Shown piece by piece: positions 36,533 to 43,970 of a stretch of 64,000 nt of DNA (the stretch's first letter is position 1; each line of letters opens with the position of its first letter). Origin of the DNA: Bog-532 sp963720945 (GTDB lineage: Bacteria > Actinomycetota > Actinomycetes > Streptosporangiales > Streptosporangiaceae); assembly GCA_963720945.1 (NCBI GenBank), contig CAVRHH010000033.1, forward strand, positions 290,894 through 354,893, read 5' to 3'. A program made the translations under genes and the position numbers. The notes under the pieces are model-generated. The model had not been told where the DNA came from. It saw nothing but the letters and a program-made list of their open reading frames with translations, and ran no database searches.

Positions 36533-36790
36533 GTGTCGGCTCCGCTGACCATGTACACGACCCAGTGGTGCGCCTTCTGCAGGCGCCTGAAGAGCCAGCT
36601 GGCCAGGGACGGAATTATCATGACCGAGGTCGACATCGAGCGTGACCCGGCCGCCGCCGAGTACGTGATGAGCGTCAACGGGGGCAACCAGACCGTGCCT
36701 ACTGTCGTGTTCCCGGACGGAAGCGTGATGGTAAATCCCTCGGCCGTGCAGGTGAAGAAAAGGATGGCGGAGCTCGCGACCAGCGCGTGA
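36533..36790 (+). CDS. mrx1: Mycoredoxin (glutaredoxin-like, mycothiol-dependent)
   Basis: An 85-residue thioredoxin-fold protein with the active site WCAFC (CxxC) in MYTTQWCAFCRRLKSQL, the cis-proline region TVPTVVFPDG and the EVDIERDPAAAEYVMSVNGGNQ segment typical of actinobacterial Mrx1. It would reduce mycothiolated proteins, helped by mycothiol. GTG start with AAGGAG upstream. Location beside uvrD2 follows the mycobacterial order (Rv3198A), though the crotonase fusion gene now separates them. Confidence 0.93.
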   Translation: MSAPLTMYTTQWCAFCRRLKSQLARDGIIMTEVDIERDPAAAEYVMSVNGGNQTVPTVVFPDGSVMVNPSAVQVKKRMAELATSA

Positions 36791-36925
36791 GCTTTTAATT
36801 CTCGCCCGTACCGATATATTTGCTCATGCCAAACGGGGTGGCACAAATGAATTCCCCGGGCAATTGGCCAGGCGCCTGGGAGCGCGGGCCGGCACCACGA
36901 GAGGGGCCAGGGAAGGCAGGGGCAG

Positions 36926-37423
36926 ATGAGGGGCACGACGGTACCGGGTGAGACGGTAGTCCGAAGATCCGCGGGGGGCTGGGTCGTCGGCGACCAGGAA
37001 GCCTCCGATCTGACCAGCGCGATGGTGCTCGCGGACCTGCTGGCCGCGGACCTCGTGTCCGCTGCCGGATCCCCGGCGCCCAAACCGGCGCCGCGGCACG
37101 CCCGCCCCCTGACCGGCGCCGCGGCCGCCGACGAGGCGGCCCGGCTGGCCGTGACGGTGGCCCAGCTCGAGCACGCGCTGACCGCGCGGGTCCGGGTCGA
37201 GCAGGCCATCGGGGTGCTCGCCGAGCGGCACCGGCTCCGCACCCGCGACGCCTTCGACCTGCTGAGAAGCGCGGCCCGGACGCGGGGCAGACGCGTCATC
37301 GACATCGCCGAGGACGTCGTCAGCAGCACCTCGAACCCACTGCTGCGGCTGCCCGAGGAACTGGAACGCAAGCCGGAACCAGGCGGCCGGATCCGGTCCT
37401 CGCGCCGCTCACGCGAGGCCTAG
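36926..37423 (+). CDS. ANTAR-domain RNA-binding regulator
   Basis: A 165-residue protein whose C-terminal half is an ANTAR domain: QLEHALTARVRVEQAIGVLAERHRLRTRDAFDLLRSAARTRGRRVIDIAEDVV. ANTAR proteins bind paired RNA hexaloops to block termination. The N-terminal half is short and lacks a receiver or GAF domain. Related short ANTAR genes sit near the mycoredoxin in other actinobacteria. Its 3' end overlaps the convergent hydrolase gene by 4 bases. RNA target unknown. Confidence 0.85.
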   Translation: MRGTTVPGETVVRRSAGGWVVGDQEASDLTSAMVLADLLAADLVSAAGSPAPKPAPRHARPLTGAAAADEAARLAVTVAQLEHALTARVRVEQAIGVLAERHRLRTRDAFDLLRSAARTRGRRVIDIAEDVVSSTSNPLLRLPEELERKPEPGGRIRSSRRSREA

Positions 37424-38616
37424 CGGAGAAGTGCGTCGAGGCGATCGAAGACGCGCTGCCCGGTCAGGAGGCCCGCGCCTTCCTGGCAGTGCTCCCCGGC
37501 GCCTTCAGCGGCGGAGAACGTGATCAGCTCCTTCGGGCAGCGCAGTGCGTCGAAGATCCGGCGTGGCTCACCGCAGAAGAACTGGTCGTTCTCCGGATCA
37601 AGGACCAGGGTGGGGCACGTGATCCGGTCGGCGATGCCCGCCATGGTGTAGGCGCGCATCTCCCGCAGTGCCTCGGCGGCGCTCGTCGCGCCGAAGGTCC
37701 ACCGCGAGTTGCCTGCCGACCAGCGCAGGTACGTGCTGTGCGCGGCGGCCTGCGCCATGACGGCCTCGGCGTCCGCGTCGCGGCCCGCCTCGATCAGGGC
37801 GGTAAGTGCCGGGGGCAGGCCGCGCAGCACCGCCCCGCCGAAGTCGAACAGCCCGTCGTTGAGCACGAGCGCCGCGATCCGGTGCTCGAAGGCGGCCGCC
37901 CGCGCGGCGAGGTAACCGCCGAAGCTGGTCCCCATCAGGACCATCTGGCGCTCGTCGACCTCGGGCAGGGCTGCCGCGTAGTCGATGACCGGGGTGACGA
38001 CCTTTTCCCAGTCCGGGCGGAACACGAGGCCCTGGAGGCGGCGGGCCGTCGCCTGCCCTGGACCGTCGAACGCGAGCACGTTGTACCCGCGCTCGAGCGC
38101 GCCTCGCGCGATCGCGAGGTAGCTCTCCTCCAGCGTGGAGTCGAAGCCCCCGTGGTAGACCAGGGTCGGCCGCGCCGTCCCGGAGTCGTCTGCGCGGAAC
38201 AGGTAGCCGGGCAGCGTCGTGCCCTCGTAGGGGATCGCGACCCGGCGCGCGGGCACGTCAAGCAGCTCGGCGGCCGCGGCGAAAGTTTCCCGCGACAACC
38301 GGGCGAGGCGCGCCGACTCGGCGTCGTTGCCCGGGTCGCTGCGCCGGTAGAAGTCGGCCGTGCGGTAGTAGTTCGAGGCGCGCAGCAGCGCGTCCCGCGC
38401 ACTGACCCGGTGGCCGGCCGCGAGGGCGGCCAGGCCGATGGCGCGGATCCGGCCGGCGAGGGCGCCCCACTCGCGGCACCACGCTTCCTCATCACCGTCA
38501 GGGATGTTGGCGCAGGTCACGAGGACCTCGCCGAGATCAGCGCCGCTCCCGCCGGCATACCCGGCCGCGCGCAGCGCCTCGAAGGAGAATGACTCGTCGT
38601 CGAAGAGGAACTTCAT
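37420..38616 (-). CDS. Alpha/beta hydrolase (FrsA / dihydroxypseudooxynicotine hydrolase-like)
   Basis: About 398 residues. The catalytic nucleophile lies in MGTSFGGYLA, the acid in LDPENDQFF and the histidine in GAGEHCQEGA; an N-terminal helical region (~1-130) precedes the fold, as in FrsA-like and dihydroxypseudooxynicotine hydrolases that cut C-C or ester bonds. The ATG at 38616 is preferred over 38625 because AGGAG abuts the latter but is 9 bases from the former. The gene is divergent from a TetR regulator across two operator-like palindromes, so it is probably the regulated target. Substrate unknown. Confidence 0.85.
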   Translation of the reverse strand: MKFLFDDESFSFEALRAAGYAGGSGADLGEVLVTCANIPDGDEEAWCREWGALAGRIRAIGLAALAAGHRVSARDALLRASNYYRTADFYRRSDPGNDAESARLARLSRETFAAAAELLDVPARRVAIPYEGTTLPGYLFRADDSGTARPTLVYHGGFDSTLEESYLAIARGALERGYNVLAFDGPGQATARRLQGLVFRPDWEKVVTPVIDYAAALPEVDERQMVLMGTSFGGYLAARAAAFEHRIAALVLNDGLFDFGGAVLRGLPPALTALIEAGRDADAEAVMAQAAAHSTYLRWSAGNSRWTFGATSAAEALREMRAYTMAGIADRITCPTLVLDPENDQFFCGEPRRIFDALRCPKELITFSAAEGAGEHCQEGAGLLTGQRVFDRLDALLR

Positions 38617-38638
38617 GATCGACATCTCCTCTCACGAC

Positions 38639-38701
38639 GGAACCGATCCGTTCCATCCACTTACCAGAATATGACCTCCTTCGATGGAACGCAACCGTTC
38701 C
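38639..38701. promoter_or_regulatory. Twin TetR operators GGAAC-N6-GTTCC
   Basis: Two 16-bp inverted repeats, GGAACCGATCCGTTCC at 38639-38654 and GGAACGCAACCGTTCC at 38686-38701, share perfect arms with centres 47 bp apart. They lie in the divergent promoter region between the hydrolase and the TetR gene, and the second precedes a TATGCT -10-like hexamer (38711-38716). They are strong candidates for the TetR binding sites. Confidence 0.75.
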
Positions 38702-38722
38702 GTCGCGATGTATGCTGAGCAC

Positions 38723-39331
38723 ATGGGAGAACCGGCTAGAAGGCGGCCTTCTGGGGCAGCCGTGCTCCAGGAGAACGTCACCAGCGCCATCACGGCCGCC
38801 GCGTTCGAGGAACTGGCGGAGACCGGCTACGCGCGGATGTCGATGGAGGCGGTGGCCCGCAGGGCTGGCGTGGGCAAGGCGTCGCTGTACCGCCGCTGGG
38901 ATTCCAAGGACGCGATGCTGATCGACCTGATAGCCCGCGCCGTCAGGGAGCACTCGCTCATCCAGGCTGACACCGGCACGCTCCGCGGTGACGTCGAGGC
39001 GCACATCAGGGACACCTTCAGCCAGCTCAGCAGTCCGCTGGTCAGCCGCATAGCACCTGATTTTCTCGCCGAGTCACCCCGTAACCCCGCACTGTCGGCG
39101 GCGCTACGCGAAGTCATCGCCACGCCACGACGCGAGAACGCCGATGCCATGCTGTCCCGTGCGATCGACCGCGGTGAGCTGCCCGCCGACCTCGATCACG
39201 AACTGGCCCTCGACCTGCTGGCGGCCCCACTGGGCTTCCGGCTTCTCATCTCGCAGGGCATGATCGACGACGACTACCTGCGCCGCCTCTCTGACGTTAC
39301 TGTTGCCGCGCTCAAGGCGAGCAGGAGATAA
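38723..39331 (+). CDS. TetR-family transcriptional repressor
   Basis: About 202 residues with the TetR HTH near the N-terminus (ITAAAFEELAETGYARMSMEAVARRAGVGKASLYRRWDSK) and a C-terminal TetR_C-type ligand domain (RIAPDFLAESPRNPALSAALREVI, REENADAML-like REENADA). The ATG at 38723 is preferred: an upstream in-frame ATG at 38684 lies inside an operator, and a -10-like TATGCT ends 6 bases before 38723, suggesting a short or leaderless transcript. It probably represses itself and the divergent hydrolase; ligand unknown. Confidence 0.88.
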   Translation: MGEPARRRPSGAAVLQENVTSAITAAAFEELAETGYARMSMEAVARRAGVGKASLYRRWDSKDAMLIDLIARAVREHSLIQADTGTLRGDVEAHIRDTFSQLSSPLVSRIAPDFLAESPRNPALSAALREVIATPRRENADAMLSRAIDRGELPADLDHELALDLLAAPLGFRLLISQGMIDDDYLRRLSDVTVAALKASRR

Positions 39332-39479
39332 AACTCTTCCGCCCGTCCCCGGCACGATTGTCGCTGCACCGCGCTAACGTCCCGGGCAGGACACGCGGCG
39401 GCGGCACGCGCCGTTCGCCGTGACGGGGAGTCGTTTGCGCCAAGATATGGGGCAGGCGCAGTGGGCGGAGGAGGCCAGC

Positions 39480-40763
39480 GTGACGGATCTTGACGTGATC
39501 GAGATCTGCGCGGGAGCAGGCGGGCAGGCCCTGGGCCTGGAACGGGCCGGTTTCGAGCACGCCCTGGCCGTCGAACTCGACCCGTCGGCCTGCGCCACGC
39601 TGCGGGCGAACCGGCCGGGCTGGAAAGTGGCCCAGGGGGACGTCGCGGACCGGGCGGTCTGGGCGCCGGAGGCCTACGCCGGGGTGGACCTGCTGGCGGG
39701 AGGCGTTCCGTGCCCGCCGTTCACGGTGGCGGGCCGGCAGCTCGGCGCCACCGACGAGCGCGACCTGTTCGCGTGGGCGGTGGAACTGTGCGGGCGGCTG
39801 CGTCCCCGGGCCCTGTTGCTGGAGAACGTCCGGGGGCTCAGCATGAGCCGGTTCGGCGCCTACCGCCAGCACGTGCTGGACCGGCTGCGCGAGCTCGGCT
39901 ACGTGCCCGGCTGGACGCTGCTGAACGCGTCCGACTTCGGGGTTCCCCAGCTGCGGCCGCGGTCCGTGCTGGTCGCCCTGCAGCCCGGTGACGCCCCCTG
40001 GTTCCGCTGGCCCGTGCCCTCCGCGCAGCCCCCGGCGAGCGTGGGCGAGGCGGTCGCCGACCTGATGGGCGCGCGGGGATGGCCCGGCACCGCGCGGTGG
40101 GCCCGCCGCGCCCGCACCATCGCGCCGACGATCGTCGGCGGATCCAAGAAGCACGGGGGGGCCGACCTCGGCCCCACCCGCGCCAAGCGGGCCTGGGCCG
40201 AGCTGGGGGTCGACGGGCTCGGTATCGCCGACGCACCCCCGGGGCCAGCGGACGACCCGGCCCTGACACCCCGGCTGACCTGCGAGATGGTCGCACGCCT
40301 GCAGGGCTGGCAGGACGAATGGGGCTGGGAGTTCACCGGCCGCAAGACGGCCCGGTACCGGCAGGTCGGCAACGCGTTCCCGCCGCCGGTCGCCGAAGCG
40401 GTCGGCGCCGCGATCCGGCGCGCCCTGCGGCACGAGGGCGACCCGTACCCCCCAGCCGACGACACCGCGCATCTGCACGATCCGGTCTTCGCGGTGCTGC
40501 GGGCCCGCGACACGTTCCTGACCGCCCCGCAGATCGCGGCGGCCGTCCGGGCCGAGGCCGCCGCGCGCGGGACTCCGGGCGCCGCGCTCAGCCGGCCCGC
40601 CGTGCTGCGCAGGCTGGCCGATCTCGAGCGTGACTTCCACGTCGAGACGGCGGTGTCCCGCGACGGCACGGCCTACCGGCTGGGTGAGTTCAAGGCCTTC
40701 CTCGGCCAGCCGGGTCACGTACGGCACGAACGGTTCAGCTCGGCCCGGGCCCGGATCAGCTGA
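39480..40763 (+). CDS. C5-cytosine DNA methyltransferase with C-terminal wing domain
   Basis: A 427-residue DNA (cytosine-5) methyltransferase. Motif I DVIEICAGAGGQALGLERAG, motif IV GVPCPPFTVAG with catalytic Cys, motif VI ENVRGL, motif VIII-like LRPRSVLVAL, and motif X RQVGNAFPPPVA are all present. The C-terminal ~100 residues (FAVLRARDTFLTAPQIAAAVRAE) look like an added winged-helix domain. The GTG at 39480 has GGAGGAGG upstream and fits the conserved start better than the upstream ATG. No restriction endonuclease is adjacent, so it is probably an orphan methylase. Recognition site not predictable. Confidence 0.9.
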   Translation: MTDLDVIEICAGAGGQALGLERAGFEHALAVELDPSACATLRANRPGWKVAQGDVADRAVWAPEAYAGVDLLAGGVPCPPFTVAGRQLGATDERDLFAWAVELCGRLRPRALLLENVRGLSMSRFGAYRQHVLDRLRELGYVPGWTLLNASDFGVPQLRPRSVLVALQPGDAPWFRWPVPSAQPPASVGEAVADLMGARGWPGTARWARRARTIAPTIVGGSKKHGGADLGPTRAKRAWAELGVDGLGIADAPPGPADDPALTPRLTCEMVARLQGWQDEWGWEFTGRKTARYRQVGNAFPPPVAEAVGAAIRRALRHEGDPYPPADDTAHLHDPVFAVLRARDTFLTAPQIAAAVRAEAAARGTPGAALSRPAVLRRLADLERDFHVETAVSRDGTAYRLGEFKAFLGQPGHVRHERFSSARARIS

Positions 40764-40860
40764 GCCGACGCTGGCGGCGCGCCCGCCACGGGGCTGACCG
40801 TCCTCTACCTATGGGGAACGTAACGGGCACGGTGGAAACGAACGGAGCCGCGTTCACCTG

Positions 40861-41112
40861 CTACACGTCAAGCTCGGCCTTGACCTGTTCCCAGGGTATG
40901 GACTCGGCAGGCTCATCCATTGCGGCGTCTGCCTCAGCAGCGTCCTCGGCGTCCTCAGCAGCGCGCAGAGCGTCAAGGACGGCTTCGGGGACGATGGCGG
41001 CCACGCGCTCACCGTGAACGGTGAGATGGGTGATAACGCCGCGGCGAGCCAGTTCGACGGCCTGCTCGACGGCGGGGCTGCTGACCGGAAGGTCATGCGC
41101 GGGCTCGCTCAT
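40861..41112 (-). CDS. Solitary antitoxin-like protein (paralogue of the 60.7-kb antitoxin)
   Basis: An 83-residue protein (ATG 41112) with the N-terminal MSEPAHDLP and the segment ARRGVITHLTVHGERVAAIVPEAV, typical of Phd/YefM-like antitoxins, and an acidic C-terminus. It is closely similar, in protein and DNA, to the antitoxin at 60659-60913, sharing LDALRAAEDAEDAAEADA exactly. No toxin gene follows or precedes it. It lies just outside the tRNA-fragment junction, so it may protect against loss of the other pair, or be a remnant. Confidence 0.75.
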   Translation of the reverse strand: MSEPAHDLPVSSPAVEQAVELARRGVITHLTVHGERVAAIVPEAVLDALRAAEDAEDAAEADAAMDEPAESIPWEQVKAELDV

Positions 41113-41607
41113 GCCAGCAAGTGTAGACACGCCGTACCAGCTAAGCCGCGCCAAAGCATGGGCATGGAAGCGCCGGAGGCCGCCTCATGTCTGGAGAAAT
41201 CGACCGATTAGTCTTCGCCCGAGATCGCCCTCATCGATGAGAGCGGGTGACAGGAATCGAACTCCCACTATCAGCTTGGAAGTGGTGAACGGCTGGCTCC
41301 TGGCAAGCTACCGCGCGGGTAGATGGTCGTCTGGGTTTCTCCGCGAGTGACCGTAAGTTTCCTCGAGTAACCGTCCTATTGGGCACGTGAAGGGCACGGT
41401 TTCGATGGCGAGTCTAGGGTCGCCTGTCATTTGCCTTGACGAGGGAAGCAGGTCCGGCAAGGCGGAGAAGCTCGTCTTGGAGTGAAGCTGCGAATCCCGT
41501 TGGCACCGTGGCCATGAACATCACTACGCACTAAAATGTGCCAAGTTGTAACCATACGTGCCCAGGGCTGGCGTTCAGTTCCGGTAACGCCACTGCTTGG
41601 AGGGTCG
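41113..41607. other. Intergenic region holding the element junction
   Basis: No gene is supported. It contains the tRNA-Gly fragment at 41241-41282. Around 41341-41375 two similar 14-bp words, cgcgagtgaccgta and ctcgagtaaccgtc, are spaced 22 bases apart. The remainder is presumed upstream DNA of the HNH gene, including GGAGGG before 41608. Confidence 0.5.
41241..41282 (-). other. 3' fragment of tRNA-Gly(UCC), probable attachment-site scar
   Basis: Reading the minus strand from 41282, the sequence runs through the anticodon loop CTTCCAA (anticodon TCC), the 3' side of the anticodon stem GCTGA, the T-loop GTTCGATT and the acceptor end CACCCGCTC. This matches the 3' half of actinobacterial tRNA-Gly(UCC). 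The 5' half is absent: the five bases before the loop do not pair with GCTGA. The T-stem (GGGAG/CCTGT) also has mismatches. A 3' tRNA fragment is the usual mark of the end of an integrated element away from the intact tRNA, here with the element on the right. Confidence 0.7.
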
Positions 41608-42276
41608 ATGGCCGCGATCAGCGACGTGATCATTACCTGTGTCATCGGCTTCCTCGTCATTGCCGGCCTCTCACTAACGCTCGCGAAGACCCCGGCGACT
41701 CCCCCGTTTGCCCGGCGCGCAGCCGCCTCTGGCGGTGTGCAACTGCGCCAGGACCCTAACGCCCACTTCCTTCAAGACCGGGGCTTCCTGTTCCGCAGGC
41801 GTACCTGGTTTACCGGGACATGCTGCCCGCCTATCCGCCTCGATGGCTCCAAGTACAGCCAGCTCGCAGCGGTTCAGGGACAGCAGCCAGTGCCAGTTGC
41901 CCGGTCAGGTTCCCGCGTCTGGTGGTGGTTCGAAGGTTCCTTCTACTGGGAGTCAGGCAGCTATTCAGAGCGGGACGTCAAGGCGCTGGTACGAGACCGT
42001 CAGCGCCGAGCCACTCAGCGCCTGGACCGAGCTCACATGCTGCTTAACATCGATGAAGGCCGACAGCAACCTCCACGCGGGCAGCGGCAGCCCATTCTCC
42101 GTGAAGTTCGCCGAGCCGTCTTCGACCGAGACGGCGGCCGGTGCGTAGAGTGCGGCAGCCAGTTTGACCTTCAGTATGACCACCTAATCCCGGTTGCCCT
42201 GGGCGGGGCGACTACGGCCGAGAATCTGCAATTGCTCTGCGGCCAGTGCAACCGCGCGAAGGGCGCTGATCTGTAG
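41608..42276 (+). CDS. Membrane-anchored HNH endonuclease
   Basis: A 222-residue protein from the ATG at 41608 (GGAGGG upstream). Residues ~3-26 form one hydrophobic helix (ISDVIITCVIGFLVIAGLSLTL). The C-terminal ~65 residues are an HNH nuclease: VFDRDGGRCVECG (zinc Cys pair), YDHLIPVALGG (catalytic His and Asp), ENLQLLCGQCN (second zinc pair and Asn). The middle part (~60-150) is aromatic-rich and unrecognised. A membrane-tethered HNH enzyme could act on incoming DNA. It is the first gene to the right of the tRNA fragment. Confidence 0.82.
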   Translation: MAAISDVIITCVIGFLVIAGLSLTLAKTPATPPFARRAAASGGVQLRQDPNAHFLQDRGFLFRRRTWFTGTCCPPIRLDGSKYSQLAAVQGQQPVPVARSGSRVWWWFEGSFYWESGSYSERDVKALVRDRQRRATQRLDRAHMLLNIDEGRQQPPRGQRQPILREVRRAVFDRDGGRCVECGSQFDLQYDHLIPVALGGATTAENLQLLCGQCNRAKGADL

Positions 42277-42284
42277 CGTTCACC

Positions 42285-42475
42285 TCAACTTTTTCCGGTC
42301 TTGAGGGTGCGGGTGAACGCCCGCCAGCTTTCGCGGCTGAACGCCAGCGCCGGGCCCCGGGGGGCGGTGCTGTCGCGGACAGCCACGACGCGGGGGCGGT
42401 GCCCACCTCGACGCAGGTGTTGCCGCCGTTGGCGGAATAGGTGCTCTTGCGCCAGGTGGCGCGGGTCAGGTCCAT
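42285..42475 (-). pseudogene. DUF397 family protein, frameshifted
   Basis: The N-terminal part MDLTRATWRKSTYSANGGNTCVEVGTAP and, in the -1 frame, VVAVRDSTAPRGPALAFSRESW to a TGA at 42285-42287 together make a normal ~64-residue DUF397 protein. One base is missing in the G run near 42391-42396. DUF397 genes normally follow an XRE regulator; none is here. It may be a decayed remnant or a base-calling error. Confidence 0.75.
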
Positions 42476-42514
42476 GTCTCCATCACTTCCGCGATCAGCT
42501 TCACCGAGGCGGTC

Positions 42515-42724
42515 ATGACCGCCGGCCCGATCCCACCCGCGCCATCCGCCGCCGTCCGCCAGGCTGCGGCGCTGCGGGCCGCGTTCCCCGGCTACGCCGT
42601 CAACGTGCTCACGCGTCCAGGCGGCACGCCCCGCTTCGAGGTGGTCAGCCGCGACGGCGGCAGCCCATACTGCCTGATTTCTGCCGATGCCGACGAGATC
42701 TGGCAGGAACTGCAGAACAGCTGA
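42515..42724 (+). CDS. Small uncharacterised protein
   Basis: A 69-residue protein (AAVRQAAALRAAFPGYAVNVL then RFEVVSRDGGSPYCLISADADEIWQEL). Its composition resembles small actinobacterial proteins often found near DUF397/XRE genes, and it lies divergent from the broken DUF397 gene. No motif or function is recognised. It starts with ATG; no strong ribosome binding site is evident. Confidence 0.55.
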   Translation: MTAGPIPPAPSAAVRQAAALRAAFPGYAVNVLTRPGGTPRFEVVSRDGGSPYCLISADADEIWQELQNS

Positions 42725-42952
42725 CCGGCTGCTTACTGACCTGCCAGAACGGCGGGAACGCTAGCCGCCCACCCATCCGGAGCAACCGGTGCTGCCGCTC
42801 ACTCGGCTCCCGCCCTCGGCGGTAACCGCACCACCTGCGACGATGCGTGTTTGGGTTTGACGCGTCTCCCTATGTAACGCTGAGAACGCTATATAGCGCT
42901 GAGAACGCTGCCCGAATGGGGTGGGCCGCCCCGGCGCGGGCGGGCGGCGGGG

Positions 42953-43637
42953 TCAGCTGGCCTGGCGGTAGCGGTCGAGGATCGCGGCGCGCAACGGGGC
43001 CGCGGACGAGCCGAGCGCCGACAGGATGACCGGGACGGCCCCGTTATTCATGCTGAGCAGGGCAAGCGCGATGTGCTGCACCCCGATGGAGGTGTCGCCC
43101 AGGGCCACCGCCTCACGCAGCGAGAGTTCCAGGCTCTTCTTGGCCCGGGGCGTGAACGGGATATGACCCCGCCGCATGGGGGGCCCGTCCAGCAGTTCCC
43201 CGTTACGCGCGACGGTGGGCAGTAGCCGGGCGTTGCGGGCGGGCCGCCGGAGCCGGGACCGCAGGCCGCCCCGCCGGCGGCTCCGTCGCCCCGGGACCGC
43301 ACGGGCCAGCGCATCCGGGCCGAACGTCGCCTCGATCCGGCTGCGCACTATATCCAGGTCGATTCCGATGGCGGCCAGCGCCTCACGATCGAGAACGTTG
43401 AGCAGGTCAGCGGGACGGCTGGGCGGCGCCGCCCCGACCAGCCGGATGACCTCGGCCCGGGCCCGTTCGGGAGTTACATCATGCTCGCGCAGGACGGCGG
43501 CGGCCGGCTCGTCGGCGGCGAGCACGGCCAGCAGCAGGTGCTCACAGCCGATGAAGCCGTGGCCGAGCTGGCGGGCCTCCGACTGGGCCCGGACGACGAC
43601 CTGGCGGGCACTGTCCGTGAAGCGCTCGAACATCATC
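42953..43637 (-). CDS. Clp N-terminal (Clp_N repeat) domain protein
   Basis: About 227 residues without an AAA domain. The Clp_N repeat reads MFERFTDSARQVVVRAQSEARQLGHGFIGCEHLLLAVLA, with a second repeat in FTPRAKKSLELSLREAVALGDTSIGVQHIALALL. Such proteins may act as adaptors or sensors for Clp unfoldases. The ATG pair at 43637-43632 overlaps the stop of the HTH gene (CGATGATG) with GGGAGG upstream, so the two are co-translated. A basic stretch near the middle (RRSRRRGGLRSRLRR) is unusual. Target not known. Confidence 0.85.
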
Positions 43638-43854
43638 GCCTCCCGGTCCGCCGGCCGTGCTTGCGGTGCACGGTCTGCTTGGTGACCCCCAGCCGGCTGG
43701 CGATGTCCTGCCAGGACCAGCCCAGTTCCCGCGCGTTTTCGACCTGGAGGATCTCCAGCCGTTCGGTGAGCGCCCGCAGGGCTGCCACTGCGCGCAACCC
43801 GACGTCCGGATCGTTGCTGGCGGCGCCCTCGGCGATTTCCAGAGTGGTTTCCAT
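43633..43854 (-). CDS. Helix-turn-helix regulator paired with the Clp_N protein
   Basis: A ~73-residue protein with an HTH at its C-terminus (RELGWSWQDIASRLGVTKQTVHRKHG). The ATG at 43854 is chosen because an upstream ATG (43866) lies inside a palindrome that is probably its operator. It overlaps the Clp_N gene and is followed by it, a pair seen elsewhere in actinobacteria. Autoregulation through two adjacent palindromes is the simplest reading. Confidence 0.8.
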   Translation of the reverse strand: METTLEIAEGAASNDPDVGLRAVAALRALTERLEILQVENARELGWSWQDIASRLGVTKQTVHRKHGRRTGRR

Positions 43855-43858
43855 GGCC

Positions 43859-43902
43859 GTCAGCATAAGCTGACGGCCGATCTCTCGTCAACATATGCTG
43901 AC
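43859..43902. promoter_or_regulatory. Two palindromic operators upstream of the HTH/Clp_N pair
   Basis: GTCAGCATAAGCTGAC (43859-43874) is a perfect 6-bp inverted repeat around ATAA, and GTCAACATATGCTGAC (43887-43902) is the same site with one arm mismatch. Their centres are 28 bp apart. They lie just upstream of the HTH start and before the 3' end of the peptidase gene, so they probably serve only the HTH/Clp_N promoter. Confidence 0.7.
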
Positions 43903-43920
43903 GGTCGGGGCGGCTCAGGG

Positions 43921-43970
43921 GACGCGGCTCAGGGGGACGCGGCTCAGGGGGACGCGGCTCAGGGGGACGC
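43921..43970. repeat. 15-bp tandem repeat (3+ copies) spanning the stop of the peptidase gene
   Basis: The unit gacgcggctcagggg is exact at 43921-43935, 43936-43950 and 43951-43965, with partial copies at both ends. On the minus strand each contains GCG TCC CCC TGA, and the real stop of the C40 peptidase gene at 43959-43961 is one of these TGAs. The extra copies downstream therefore repeat the stop in frame. Confidence 0.92.

Noticed and set aside
39312..40727. Large minus-strand frame opposite the C5 methyltransferase
   Set aside because: The plus strand carries all methyltransferase motifs; the antisense frame has none.
41241..41282. Functional tRNA-Gly gene
   Set aside because: The 5' half is missing, the anticodon stem cannot form and the T-stem has mismatches.
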